Source of the DNA: Tardiphaga sp. vice304
GTDB taxonomy: Bacteria > Pseudomonadota > Alphaproteobacteria > Rhizobiales > Xanthobacteraceae
DNA length: 64,000 nucleotides
Assembly: GCF_007018905.1 (NCBI RefSeq)
Contig: NZ_CP041402.1
Span: forward strand, 2,592,001 to 2,656,000
Reading direction: 5' to 3'
Below the pieces are notes generated by a model, which searched no databases, had not been told where the DNA came from, and saw only the letters and a list, made by a program, of their open reading frames with translations. Shown here piece after piece: positions 54,393-63,131 of this stretch. The position numbers and the translations under genes were made by a program. The first letter of the stretch is position 1. The number at the start of each line of letters is the position of its first letter.

Positions 54393-54824
54393 CTACGCCA
54401 CTGCGGCGTGCTTCGCTTCCACGCTGTCATGCTCCAGCGCCGTCGATATATCGCGGATACTGATGACGCCGATCAGCGTGTAGTCGTCGATCACCGGGAC
54501 GTGGCGGATGTGGTTGACGTTCATCAAGTGCCGGACGTGCTCGAGCGTGTCGGCGGAGCGGCAGGATATCAGCTGCTGCACCGAGATCAGGTTGGCGACC
54601 TTGAGATTGAGACCGGCCGCGCCATGCTCGGCGACCGCGCGTACCACGTCACGTTCGGAAAACATGCCGACGGCCGTATTGCCTTCGGTGCGGCAGACGT
54701 CCTTGACGACCAGCGCGCTGATATTGCCGGTGCGCAGCAATTGGGCGGCGATCGCGACCGTCTCATTCATGCGGACGGTGGCGAGGCGGGTACTCTTCGT
54801 GCGCAGAATATCTCCGACGTTCAT
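54393..54824 (-). CDS. CBS-domain pair protein
   Basis: 143-aa protein; the ATG at 54824 has GGGAGGCTGCC upstream and beats the ATG at 54860. Two CBS domains: ~8-62 (TKSTRLATVRMNETVAIAAQLLRTGNISALVVKD...GMFSERDVVRAVAEHG) and ~75-135 (QQLISCRSADTLEHVRHLMNVNHIRHVPVIDDYTLIGVISIRDI). Such proteins bind adenine nucleotides and modulate partners. It carries the same operator-like inverted repeat upstream as the oxalate genes. Confidence 0.9.
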   Translation of the reverse strand: MNVGDILRTKSTRLATVRMNETVAIAAQLLRTGNISALVVKDVCRTEGNTAVGMFSERDVVRAVAEHGAAGLNLKVANLISVQQLISCRSADTLEHVRHLMNVNHIRHVPVIDDYTLIGVISIRDISTALEHDSVEAKHAAVA

Positions 54825-54875
54825 GGCAGCCTCCCTGAGAATGAGTTGGTATGGGACCAATCTTGTCTGCTCAGG

Positions 54876-54893
54876 TTGGTATACGTAATGCCA
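54876..54893 (-). promoter_or_regulatory. Operator-like inverted repeat, CBS gene
   Basis: TTGGTATACGTAATGCCA on the plus strand, 52 bp upstream of the CBS start. It has the same 18-bp TTGGTAT-N5/6-ATGCCA layout as 56534-56551 and 61068-61085. A second related half-site pair (TTGGTATGGGACCAA) lies nearby at 54846-54860. Confidence 0.6.
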
Positions 54894-55050
54894 GTTGTCA
54901 ACGGGAATGTTGCGGAGCTTCTGCGAGGTAGGGCGGTTTAAAGGACAGGATTACTGACGTGATCACCGTGACTTAACGGGTTTGTATAGCTCGTTGGACA
55001 GTGAGTCGGCATTCCCATTGTCTGGCATGCCAGAAGTGACGCTTGGACTT

Positions 55051-55086
55051 CCCGTGTCGTCCCCGCTTTCGCGAGGACGACACGGG
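55051..55086. repeat. Perfect hairpin CCCGTGTCGTCC/GGACGACACGGG
   Basis: A 12-bp perfect stem with an 11-base loop between the CBS gene and oxlT. No T run follows, so it is more like a repeat-type hairpin than a terminator. Confidence 0.7.
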
Positions 55087-55138
55087 AGAGTTGGGAGCGT
55101 CACTGCGAACAGCGGAATCGCGGAAGCAACCAGAGCAC

Positions 55139-55172
55139 AAAAAAACGCCCGTTCCGGAGAACGGGCGCTTTT
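55139..55172 (-). terminator. Intrinsic terminator after oxlT
   Basis: On the minus strand, CGCCCGTT-loop-AACGGGCG is followed by TTTTTTT (the plus-strand A run at 55139-55145). It lies 22 bp beyond the oxlT stop. The opposite side has only TTTT, so it mainly serves the minus strand. Confidence 0.88.
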
Positions 55173-55193
55173 GCCGGTGTGTCGTGGCAGTCG

Positions 55194-56480
55194 TTACGCC
55201 TGCGCTCTCGCGACGACGACCTTGCGCCACGGCTTGAGCACGAACAGTGCGAGCAGCGAGGCCAGGATGTTGGCGCCGGCGGCGATCAGGAACACGTTGT
55301 CCCAGGAGTTCGACGACTGCTGCATGTAGTTCGCAACCGGCACCAGCAGCGCCGCGGTGCCCTTCGCGGTGTAGAGCAGGCCGGCATTGGTGGTGGCGAA
55401 CTTCGAGCCGAAGGTGTCGGTGCAGGTCGAGGGGAACAGCGAATAGATCTCTCCCCAGGCAAAGAACACGAAGCCCGACAGCAGCACGAACCACAGCGGA
55501 TCGTGGCCCCAGACGTAGAGCGCGTAAATGCCGGCACCTTCCATGCCGAAGGCGATGAACATGGTGTTCTCGCGCCCGATCTTGTCCGAGATCCAGCCGA
55601 AGAACGGCCGGGTCAGGCCGTTGAGCACGCGGTCGATGGTAGCCGCGAAGGTCACGGCCGTCATCGTGATGGCCATGATCGTCACCGAAACGTTGTCGAT
55701 TTTCCAGTCAGCCGCGATCGGCTTCAGGTTGGCTGTGATCATCAAGCCGCCGGCGCCGACGATGACGAACATGAAATACATCAGCCAGAAGATCGGATGG
55801 CGGATCACTTCGGTCGGCGTGTAGTTGCGGCGGGTCTGGATGACGTTGGGATTCACCGTCACGGGCGGCGTCTGGCCGGCCTTCGGCGCATACAGGAAGA
55901 ACGCGAGGATGACGATCACGATGCCCTGGCCGAGACCGAAATACAGGAACGCGGTCTGGAAGCCGGAGCCGGCGATCATCGCCTGGATCGGCGCCACGGT
56001 CAGTGCGGAGCCGGCGCCGAAGCCGGCGGCGGTGATGCCGGAGGCGAGGCCGCGCTTGTCGGGAAACCACTTCAGCGCGTTGCCGACGCAGGTGCCGTAG
56101 ACGCCGCCGGCCCCGATGCCTGCGACGATCATGCCGAGATAGAAGCCGTTCAGCGTCTCGGCCTGCGCGTTGATCGCCCAGCCGATGCCGCACAGGATTC
56201 CGCCGATCAGCACGACGAGCCGCGGGCCGTATTTGTCGACGAACCAGCCCTCGATCGGGACCAGCCAGGTTTCGAACAGCACGAACAGGGTGAACGCCCA
56301 CTGGATCGAGGCGCGGTCCCAGCCGAATTTTTTCTGGATGTCGGGGACGAAAAACGTCCAGCCGTATTGATAGTTCGCAATCATCACCATCGCGCCGACG
56401 CCGATGGCCAATTGTGTCCAGCGATACGCATCACTGACCCGCGCGGTCGCTGGAGTAACTCCGTGAACTGCATCCGTCAT
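55194..56480 (-). CDS. oxlT: MFS oxalate/formate antiporter-type carrier (OxlT-like)
   Basis: 428-aa protein from the ATG at 56480 (GGGAGAAACTA upstream). About twelve hydrophobic helices; the first MFS loop reads GWFVDKYGPRLVVLIGGILCGIGW and the second-half loop FFGWISDKIGRENTMFIAFG. IGAGGVYGTCVGNALKWFPDKRGLASG and GEIYSLFPSTCTDTFGSKFATTNAGLLYTAKG are characteristic of OxlT. It exchanges oxalate for formate, completing the cycle with Frc and Oxc encoded nearby. Own promoter with an operator-like repeat, own terminator. Confidence 0.87.
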   Translation of the reverse strand: MTDAVHGVTPATARVSDAYRWTQLAIGVGAMVMIANYQYGWTFFVPDIQKKFGWDRASIQWAFTLFVLFETWLVPIEGWFVDKYGPRLVVLIGGILCGIGWAINAQAETLNGFYLGMIVAGIGAGGVYGTCVGNALKWFPDKRGLASGITAAGFGAGSALTVAPIQAMIAGSGFQTAFLYFGLGQGIVIVILAFFLYAPKAGQTPPVTVNPNVIQTRRNYTPTEVIRHPIFWLMYFMFVIVGAGGLMITANLKPIAADWKIDNVSVTIMAITMTAVTFAATIDRVLNGLTRPFFGWISDKIGRENTMFIAFGMEGAGIYALYVWGHDPLWFVLLSGFVFFAWGEIYSLFPSTCTDTFGSKFATTNAGLLYTAKGTAALLVPVANYMQQSSNSWDNVFLIAAGANILASLLALFVLKPWRKVVVARAQA

Positions 56481-56533
56481 TAGTTTCTCCCGAGGCGCCA
56501 TTCTGTTTTTTGTAGCGCTCTACTCCCGGCAGT

Positions 56534-56551
56534 TTGGTATATGATATGCCA
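56534..56551 (-). promoter_or_regulatory. Operator-like inverted repeat, oxlT promoter
   Basis: TTGGTATATGATATGCCA, 54 bp upstream of the oxlT start. It shares the TGGTAT...ATGCCA half-sites with 54876-54893 and 61068-61085. Confidence 0.62.
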
Positions 56552-56614
56552 GTGCACAAGCAGTATTTTGACGGTTTGTCGCAGTAAATTTCGCATTGCT
56601 GTGCTGCAACACAA

Positions 56615-56644
56615 ACGACAAAGCCGGCGGTGGTGGCCGCCGGC
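56615..56644 (-). terminator. Terminator-like hairpin after tctA
   Basis: GCCGGCGG-CCACCA-CCGCCGGC on the minus strand, 39 bp past the tctA stop, followed by TTTGTCGTTTGT. The T tract is interrupted, so the strength is uncertain. Confidence 0.6.
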
Positions 56645-56682
56645 CTGTCGCTTGTTAAGTAGCAAAGAACGGTTTGGGAAGC

Positions 56683-58194
56683 CTATTGCGCGGCCTGCGG
56701 CTGCGCCGGCCTCAGGCGGGCGATGCCATTCGAGATCACCGACCAGAACAGTGCAATGAGTCCCAGGATCATGATCGTGCTGACCAGCCCGTTGGAGAAG
56801 AAGATCCCGAGCGACCCCTGCGACCCCAGCAGCGACTGGCGGAACGCTTCCTCCGCCTTGTCGCCGAGCACGATCGCCAGCACCAGCGGCGCAAGCGGGT
56901 AATTGCACTTCTTCAGCGCGTAGCCGACCACGCCGAACACCAGCATCATCACCACGTCGAAGGTCGAGTTGTGCACGGAATAGGCGCCGATCGCACACAG
57001 CACGAGGATGAGCGGCGCGATAATGCTGAACGGCACCCGCAGGATGGCGGCGAACAGCGGCACGCAGGTCAGCACCACGATTAGGCCGACGAGGTTGCCG
57101 AGATACATCGAGGCGATCAGGCCCCAGACGAACTCCTTCTGTTCGACGAACAGCATGGGGCCGGGCTGCAGGCCCCAGATCAGCAACCCGCCGAGCAGCA
57201 CCGCGGCGGTCGGCGAGCCGGGGACACCCAGCGACAGCATCGGCAGCAGCGCCGCGGTGCCGGCCGCGTGCGCGGCGGTTTCCGGCGCTATCACGCCTTC
57301 GATTTCGCCCTTGCCAAAGTTCTTGCCCTGCTTGGAGACGCGCTTGGCGATGCCGTAGCTCATGAACGACGCGGTCGTGGCGCCGGCCGGCGTGATGCCC
57401 ATCCAGCAGCCGATCACGCAGGAACGCAACGAGGTCATCCAGTAGCGCGGCAGCGACTTCCAGGTTTTCAGCACGACGCGCAAATCGATCTTGGCCTTGC
57501 CGCCCTTGAAGTTGAGGCCTTCCTAGATCGTCAGGAAGATTTCGCCCAAGCCGAACAGGCCGATCACGGCGATCAGGAAGTCGAACCCGTTCAGCATTTC
57601 GGTGAAGCCGAAGGTCAGGCGCAACTGGCCGGTGATGGAATCGAGGCCGACGGCGGCCAGCGCAAAGCCGATCATCATCGCGGCGATGGTCTTGAACGGC
57701 GGCTCCTTACTCAAGCCTACGAAACTGCAGAAGGCCAGAAAATATACCGCGAATTTTTCCGCCGGCCCGAATTGCAGGGCGAAGCTCGCCACCAGCGGCG
57801 CGACCAGCGTGATCATGATGACGGCGAACAGCGCGCCGACGAAGGACGAGGTGAAGGCGGCGGTGAGGGCTTCGGCGGCCTTGCCCTGCTGCGCCATCGG
57901 ATAGCCGTCGAAGGTGGTCGCGACCGACCACGGTTCGCCGGGGATGTTGAACAGGATCGAGGTGATTGCGCCGCCGAACAGGGCGCCCCAGTAGATACAT
58001 GACAGCATGATGATGGCGGAGGTCGGCGGCATGCTGAAGGTCAGCGGCAGCAGGATCGCCACGCCGTTGGCGCCGCCGAGGCCGGGCAACACGCCGATGA
58101 CCACGCCGAGCACGATGCCGAGGATCATCACTGCGATATTGAAGGGCTGCAAGGCGACGGCAAAGCCGGCAAACAGATTGGCGATTTCTTCCAT
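56683..58194 (-). pseudogene. tctA: Tripartite tricarboxylate transporter large membrane subunit TctA, broken by an in-frame amber codon
   Basis: A single frame of 504 codons (503 aa expected, the usual TctA length) is interrupted by TAG at 57523-57525 after residue 223. Reading ...GEIFLTI*EGLNFKGGKAKIDLRVVLKTW, one base change (TAG from GAG, Glu) would restore it. The N-terminal half has VIGVLPGLGGANGVAILLPLTF and the C-terminal half the mirrored GVIAPETAAHAAGTAALLPMLSLGVPGSPTAAVLLGGL. Last gene of the tctCBA operon, whose tctC is also disrupted. A sequencing error at this base cannot be excluded. Confidence 0.88.
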
Positions 58195-58233
58195 GTCGAA
58201 AATTCCCCGGAATTCTTCTGACGATTGCGACGG

Positions 58234-58731
58234 TTACAGGCCGATCCAGTGTTCGATCGGCCCCTTCGGCAACGGCACCAGGAACCAGCGTTCGAAGATC
58301 AGATAGGTCACGATCGGCATGCCGAGCGCGATCGCGGCGATGGCGGGCCATTGATACTTGCCGAGCCAGCGCATGAACCCGGCGATGAACACCATGGAGG
58401 CGAGGTACAGGCCGCTATAGGGCAGCACCGCGACATAGATCGCGGTCGGGATCATGACGCTGAACACCTGGCGCAACTGGCCCCATTCGGCGAACAGCGC
58501 GCCGTCGTCGTCGCGGATCGTGTGCCATAGATTGACCGCGCTGGAGACGATGATGAATAGCCCGACATAGAACGGGAAGAAGCCGGCGCGCGGGCCTTCC
58601 GCACCCCAGCCAATGCCGGCCTTGATGCTGCCATAGACGACGACGGCGCCGAGCAGGCCAATCGTCAGCGTGACGCCGGACTCCACAGCCTTGTGAGAAG
58701 GGCCCGCATGGCGGGAGGGACGCGCTGTCAT
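58234..58731 (-). CDS. tctB: Tripartite tricarboxylate transporter small membrane subunit TctB
   Basis: 165-aa protein with four hydrophobic helices (~21-39, ~50-68, ~90-108, ~118-150). It has the weak TctB pattern GPRAGFFPFYVGLFIIVSSAVNLW. The frame is intact, unlike its partners tctC and tctA, with which it forms the operon. Without them it cannot make a working transporter. Confidence 0.8.
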   Translation of the reverse strand: MTARPSRHAGPSHKAVESGVTLTIGLLGAVVVYGSIKAGIGWGAEGPRAGFFPFYVGLFIIVSSAVNLWHTIRDDDGALFAEWGQLRQVFSVMIPTAIYVAVLPYSGLYLASMVFIAGFMRWLGKYQWPAIAAIALGMPIVTYLIFERWFLVPLPKGPIEHWIGL

Positions 58732-59493
58732 GAGAGCTCCTGATGGACGAGATTGGATGCGATCACAGGGCGCCCCGGGCCTGGCACTTGCAGGCCCGGG
58801 GAGATGTCCGTCGATTGTCAGCGACGCGCCGTCAGTTGCTCTGGGCGAGGAAGCCGGCTTCCTTCATCAAAGTCTCGTGGCGCTTCTCTTCCTTCTCGAC
58901 CCATTCGGTGTAATCGCCGCCGGTCATGAAGGTGGTATTGAAGGCGCCGTTCTTCATCAGGTCCTGCCACTCCGGCGTGGCGCGCACCTTCTGGAACAGG
59001 TCGACGTAATAGGCGACCTGGTCCTTGGTGGCCTTGGGCGACATGAAGATGCCGCGCAGCATGACATATTCGATGTCGAGGCCCTGCGACTTGCAGGTCG
59101 GGATGTCCTTCCAGGTCTTGCCGTCGGCGACCGGTTCGGAATAATCCATCGGCTTCTCGTCGAACACGCAGAGCGGCCGCACCTTGCCGCCGCGCCACTG
59201 CGCCACCGCCTCGATCGGGTTGTTGACGGTGGCGTCAACGTGGTTGCCGACCAGCTGCACCGCGACCTCGCCGCCGCCCTTGTAGGGGATGTAGGTCAGC
59301 TTGCTGCCCACGGCCTTCTCCAGCGCGACGGTGATGATCTGGTCTTCCTGCTTGGAGCCGGTGCCGCCCATCTTGATGGTGCCTGCCGGCGCGGCCTTCA
59401 CCGCGGCGACGAATTCCTTGACGTCCTTGTAGGGCTTTTCGGCATTGACCCAGAGCACGAACTCGTCGAGTGCCAGCATCGCGACCGGGGTAA

Positions 59494-60428
59494 GAGTCTG
59501 ACTCATAATGAATTCGTTTGATTTCAGGCTTTTGCAAGCCGTCTTATAAGGACGCGAATGTGAGCGACGAACGCCCAGGCAACGGCGCTGGCGATTGTGG
59601 TCTCGAAGTCCTTTGCCAATCTGCGGCAGCGACCGAGCCATCCGAACGTTCGTTCGACGACCCATCGGCGCGGTAGGATTTCGAAGCCCTGCTCCCTGTC
59701 GGATCGTTTTATGATTTCTATCGTCCAATTGCCGATGCGCTTCAAAGCTTGACGCAGCTTATCTCCGGCATAGCCACCATCGGCAAAAATATGGCGCAGC
59801 CACGGATAGCGATAACGTATCGAAGCAAGAACGCACGGGGCACCATCACGGTCCTGAATGCTGGCTTCGTGCACGACCAGCCCGACCAAGTTTCCTTGCG
59901 TGTCGGTGACGATGTGGCGCTTGCGGCCCTTGATTTTCTTACCTGCATCATAGCCCCGGGGGCCGCCGCTTTCCGTGGTTTTCACCGACTGGCTGTCAAT
60001 CACTCCGGCCGTTGGGCTCGCCTCTCGGCCAGCCGCCTCGCGCGAGGCCATCACGAGCGTGTAGTTCAGCGACGCAAACAGTCCGCCGCGCGACCACGCG
60101 TAGAAATAGCCCTGCACCGTCGAGTAGGGCGGGAAATCCTTGGGCAACTGCCGCCATTGGCAGCCGGTCGACGCAATATACAGGATCGCATCCATCACCG
60201 TTCGCATATCTGTCGCACGCGGGCGACCGAGCGCCGAAGCAGGCGGCAGAAGCGGCTCCATCACAAACCACTCGGCATCCGTCGTATCGCTTTCATATCG
60301 CAAGCTCGCCCGCCTATAGTGTCGGCGGGTGATTTCAGTCCAGACCATCGTGCTCTCCCTCGAATCTTCGCAAATCCGAAGGAATCACAACTGGCTGAAA
60401 TCACTCAGCTTCTTTTTCAGTCAGCCTC
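59494..60428 (-). mobile_element. IS5-family insertion sequence in tctC (935 bp)
   Basis: Ends form ~34-bp imperfect inverted repeats: GAGTCTGACT...TGATTTCAG on the left and, read inward on the other strand, GAGGCTGACT...TGATTTCAG on the right. It contains one intact transposase gene and is flanked by a TAA duplication. The intact ends, transposase and duplication indicate a recent insertion. Confidence 0.93.
59524..60348 (-). CDS. IS5-family transposase
   Basis: 274-aa protein, single frame. N-terminal DUF4096-type helices (TDAEWFVMEPLLPP...RTVMDAILYIASTGCQWRQLPKDFPPYSTVQGYF). The DDE catalytic core shows Asp in VIDSQSVKT, Asp in IFADGGYAG and Glu in VVERTFGWLGRCRRLAKDFE. KIKGRKRHIVTDTQG is the usual strand between them. 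All catalytic residues are present, so it is probably active. Confidence 0.93.
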   Translation of the reverse strand: MVWTEITRRHYRRASLRYESDTTDAEWFVMEPLLPPASALGRPRATDMRTVMDAILYIASTGCQWRQLPKDFPPYSTVQGYFYAWSRGGLFASLNYTLVMASREAAGREASPTAGVIDSQSVKTTESGGPRGYDAGKKIKGRKRHIVTDTQGNLVGLVVHEASIQDRDGAPCVLASIRYRYPWLRHIFADGGYAGDKLRQALKRIGNWTIEIIKRSDREQGFEILPRRWVVERTFGWLGRCRRLAKDFETTIASAVAWAFVAHIRVLIRRLAKA

Positions 60429-61067
60429 TAAGATCCTTCCAGTTGAAGGGAATGCCGGTGGCCAGCGGCGTCGTGAACAGGTTCGACAGCGTGATGATGA
60501 TCTTGTGCGGGTTGTTGTTGGCGGTCTTGACGTCGAGGAAGCCTTCGCCGCCGGCGCCGCCGGACTTGTTTATCACCACCAGCGGCTGCTTCATCAGATT
60601 ATGCTTGGTGACGATGCCCTGAATGGTGCGAGCCATCTGGTCGGCGCCGCCGCCGGTGCCGGCCGGGATGATGAATTCCACCGGGCGCATCGGCTCCCAG
60701 GCCGCTTGGGCCGGGGTGATCAGGGCCGCGACACATGTCGCCACCGCGCCAACTGCTAGACAAGAGGCATAAAGCTTCATGTTTCTCTCCCATTCGTTTT
60801 GATCGCGTCGATCGTGCGTCGACTTTCAATCGGTGTGACCGAGCGGCGGCATTCCTTCAAAGGTTCGGATGGTCGCGAGAGGGCGCCACACGTCTGCGTG
60901 GCGCGGGGCCGGCGAGCCGACAAGCTGGTTGTTTGGCCGATCGGCGAAAATGTGAGGGCGGGTGCATGCATCATGGCAATTGCGGCCTCGGCCCTGTCAG
61001 GGCGGTCGGCCATTCTCCTCCCCGGCATGCTTTCTATCTAAGCGCGAAGCATTACCTTTCGGCCAGT

Positions 61068-61085
61068 TTGGTATGCGATATGCCA
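61068..61085 (-). promoter_or_regulatory. Operator-like inverted repeat, tctCBA promoter region
   Basis: TTGGTATGCGATATGCCA, in the 380-bp gap between the tctC start and the small-ORF terminator. It has the same 18-bp layout as the CBS and oxlT sites. The gap otherwise holds no recognisable gene. Confidence 0.6.
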
Positions 61086-61161
61086 CCCTGCAAGAGATTA
61101 CCCGGTGCCAATCCGGCCGCGGGCTGAAATGTCGCAGTCGATGGCAGCGCCACGCGCACGC

Positions 61162-61190
61162 AAAAAAAAGGCCCCGGAAATCCGGGGCCA
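61162..61190 (-). terminator. Intrinsic terminator after the 45-aa gene
   Basis: GGCCCCGGA-TT-TCCGGGGCC on the minus strand followed by eight T residues (plus-strand A run 61162-61169). It lies 55 bp past the stop of the small gene at 61245. Confidence 0.9.
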
Positions 61191-61244
61191 GTCTGGGAGG
61201 AAACGTAGCGGCGGCGCGCCAGCGCGCCGGCCAAAAATCGGGGG

Positions 61245-61382
61245 TCAGAGACCGAAGCGGGGCAGGTCGCCGTTGCGGGCCGAAATACGAGCGCTGGTCA
61301 TCAAGAGCCGGTCGATCTGCGCCATCAGGCGGCCGAACAGCGAGGTGGACGGCGTGAAGCCGAGCGAAGCAGTGTTGGACAT
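61245..61382 (-). CDS. 45-aa small protein, DUF1127-like candidate
   Basis: ATG at 61382 with GAGGGA five bases upstream (a second ATG at 61388 sits too close to that site). It encodes 45 residues beginning SNTASLGFTPSTSLFGRLM, with a central amphipathic helix (FGRLMAQIDRLLMTSARISA) and the ending GDLPRFGL. The hydrophobic/Arg helix and terminal -GL recall the very small DUF1127 proteins of rhizobia, but the match is loose. It has its own ribosome site, strong terminator and a partial copy of the shared operator upstream, so it is likely expressed with the oxalate genes. Confidence 0.68.
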   Translation of the reverse strand: MSNTASLGFTPSTSLFGRLMAQIDRLLMTSARISARNGDLPRFGL

Positions 61383-61428
61383 GGTCATCCCTCAGGTTTG
61401 GCGCCGGGGCGCCGTGGTCGTCTGAGGG

Positions 61429-61446
61429 CTAATCTACGTATACCAG
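61429..61446 (-). promoter_or_regulatory. Partial operator copy upstream of the 45-aa gene
   Basis: On the minus strand CTGGTATACGTAGATTAG: the left half equals the CBS-gene site (TGGTATACGTA), the right half does not match, and a TGGCAT half-site lies next to it. Weaker than the other three sites. Confidence 0.4.
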
Positions 61447-61565
61447 ATGCCAGCGAATAGGGCTTTGTTTGCATGGCAGCGAAGATGATTTTGCAGTGCA
61501 AAATCGATCGATACGTTTTCCTTATCAAAGTTCCATTTTGTTCGCTGCTGAACGTGACTACCCGC

Positions 61566-61691
61566 CGTCATTGCGAGGAGCCACCGGGTCCGGCTTCGCC
61601 GGCCCGATGACAGGCTCCGCGACGCGGCAATGCAGATGCCGCGAGCGCGGAAAGAGTTGGATTGCTTCGTCGCAAGGGCTCCTCGCAATGT
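61566..61691. repeat. Palindromic intergenic repeat (GTCATTGCGAGGAGCC...GGCTCCTCGCAATG)
   Basis: About 126-bp inverted repeat with outer arms CATTGCGAGGAGCC / GGCTCCTCGCAATG, between the 45-aa gene and frc. Non-coding, dispersed-repeat type, one copy in the window. Confidence 0.8.
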
Positions 61692-61719
61692 CGATCGAGG
61701 GGGTAGAGCGGCTGACGCA

Positions 61720-61743
61720 AAAAGGCCGCCCGGAGGCGGCCTC
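61720..61743 (-). terminator. Intrinsic terminator after frc
   Basis: GGCCGCCTCCGGGCGGCC followed by TTTTT on the minus strand, ~30 bp beyond the frc stop at 61774. Confidence 0.88.
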
Positions 61744-61773
61744 TGGTCTTCAACGGAGTGTCAGCCCCGCCGC

Positions 61774-63051
61774 TTACTCCGCGGCCACCTTGCGCGGCGG
61801 ATCGAGCGCGCCGGAGTCGTGGATCTCGGCGACCTGGTGGTCGCTGAAGCCGAGCACCTGGCGCAGGATCTCGTCGGTGTGCTCGCCGAGCAGCGGCGAA
61901 CGTTCCACCACAGTCGGGCTATCCGACATCTTGATCGGGTTGCCGACCGACAGGTACTTGCCGCGTTCTGGATGGTCGACCTCGACCACGGTGCCGGTCG
62001 CGCGCAGCGACTGGTCTTCGGCCAGTTCCTTCATCGACAGGATCGGGCCGCACGGGATGTCGTCCTTGTTGAGGATTTCCATCGCCTCGAACTTGGTCTT
62101 GGTCATCGTCCATTCTTCGATGCGGGCGAAGATCGAATTGAGGTGCTTCAGGCGCGCCGCCGGCTTGGTGTATTCCGGATTGGTCTTCCACTCCGGCTCG
62201 TTGATGACGTCGCAGATCTTCTCCCACACTGGCGCCTGCGCGATGAAGTAGATGTAGGCGTTGGGATCGGTCTGCCATCCCTTGCACTTCAGGATGCGGC
62301 CGGGCTGACCGCCGCCGGAATCATTGCCGGCGCGCGGCACGGCATCGCCGAACGGAATGCCTTCGCCGAACTGGCTGTATTCCTTCAGCGGGCCATGCGC
62401 GAGGCGCTGCTGGTCGCGCAGCTTGACGCGCGACAGGTTCAGCACGCCGTCCTGCATCGCGGCGGTGACCTTCTGGCCGCGGCCCGTCACGGTGCGCTGG
62501 TACAGCGCGGTGACGATGCCGAGCGCGAGGTGCAGGCCGGTACCCGAGTCGCCGATCTGCGCGCCGGTGACGAGGGGGAGACCGTCGCGGAAGCCGGTGG
62601 TCGAGGCCGCACCGCCGGTGCACTGCGCGACGTTCTCGTACACCTTGCAGTCCTCATAGGGACCGGGGCCGAAGCCCTTGATCGAGGCGACGATCATCTT
62701 CGGGTTGATCGCCTGGATCTTCTCGAACGGGAAGCCCATGCGGTCGAGCACGCCGGGGCCGAAGTTCTCCACCAGCACGTCGCAGTTCTTGATCAGCGCG
62801 GTCAGGACTTCCTTGCCCTTCGGGTTCTTGGTGTCCAGCGTGATCGAGCGCTTGTTGTGGTTCAGCATGGTGAAATACAGGCTGTCGACGTTGGGGACGT
62901 CCTGCAACTGGCCGCGCGTGATGTCGCCAACGCCCGGTCGCTCGACCTTGATGACGTCGGCGCCGAACCACGCCAGTAACTGCGTGCAGGTCGGTCCGGA
63001 CTGGACGTGGGTGAAGTCGAGAATGCGAACGCCCTTTAGCGCCTGGGTCAT
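61774..63051 (-). CDS. frc: Formyl-CoA transferase (formyl-CoA:oxalate CoA-transferase)
   Basis: 425-aa class III CoA-transferase. [34 protein letters not shown] is the family start. Asp168 in [16 protein letters not shown] corresponds to catalytic Asp169 of the Oxalobacter enzyme (428 aa). The mobile glycine loop [17 protein letters not shown] is present. It transfers CoA from formate to oxalate, feeding oxalyl-CoA decarboxylase. It lies 80 bp downstream of oxc in the same orientation, in an operon ended by the terminator at 61720-61743. Confidence 0.93.
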   Translation of the reverse strand: MTQALKGVRILDFTHVQSGPTCTQLLAWFGADVIKVERPGVGDITRGQLQDVPNVDSLYFTMLNHNKRSITLDTKNPKGKEVLTALIKNCDVLVENFGPGVLDRMGFPFEKIQAINPKMIVASIKGFGPGPYEDCKVYENVAQCTGGAASTTGFRDGLPLVTGAQIGDSGTGLHLALGIVTALYQRTVTGRGQKVTAAMQDGVLNLSRVKLRDQQRLAHGPLKEYSQFGEGIPFGDAVPRAGNDSGGGQPGRILKCKGWQTDPNAYIYFIAQAPVWEKICDVINEPEWKTNPEYTKPAARLKHLNSIFARIEEWTMTKTKFEAMEILNKDDIPCGPILSMKELAEDQSLRATGTVVEVDHPERGKYLSVGNPIKMSDSPTVVERSPLLGEHTDEILRQVLGFSDHQVAEIHDSGALDPPRKVAAE

Positions 63052-63131
63052 GGTCTTGCTCCCGTATCGTGGTGTGCCGCTTGCGCGGATTGAAAGGGAC
63101 GGGGCCTTGCGACCCCGTCGGTCCGTGGAAG

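Larger units (their letters stand above)
59491..60431. repeat. TAA target-site duplication flanking the IS
   Basis: TAA at 59491-59493 and again at 60429-60431, directly outside the inverted repeats. A three-base TNA duplication is typical of some IS5-family groups. Confidence 0.88.
58832..60780 (-). pseudogene. tctC: Tripartite tricarboxylate receptor TctC (Bug family), split by an IS element
   Basis: The N-terminal part (60780 to 60429) has a signal peptide (YASCLAVGAVATCVAALITPAQA) and WEPMRPVEFIIPAGTGGGADQMARTI, the Bug fold. It is cut at NWKDL by an IS at 59494-60428; the C-terminal part resumes as TPVAMLALDEFVLWVNAEKPYK and runs to 58832. Removing the IS and one TAA copy restores a 336-aa frame exactly (352+659 nt). 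The C-terminal piece could start from an ATG inside the IS end, but would lack a signal peptide. Confidence 0.92.

Noticed and set aside
55021..55034. TCTGGCATGCCAGA palindrome as a further oxalate-region operator
   Set aside because: It has ATGCCA-type half-sites but zero spacing and lies on the far side of the oxlT terminator, not at a promoter.
58832..59728. 298-codon frame as an intact receptor gene
   Set aside because: Its first ~75 codons are IS DNA read in another frame; the real gene is split and lacks its signal peptide here.
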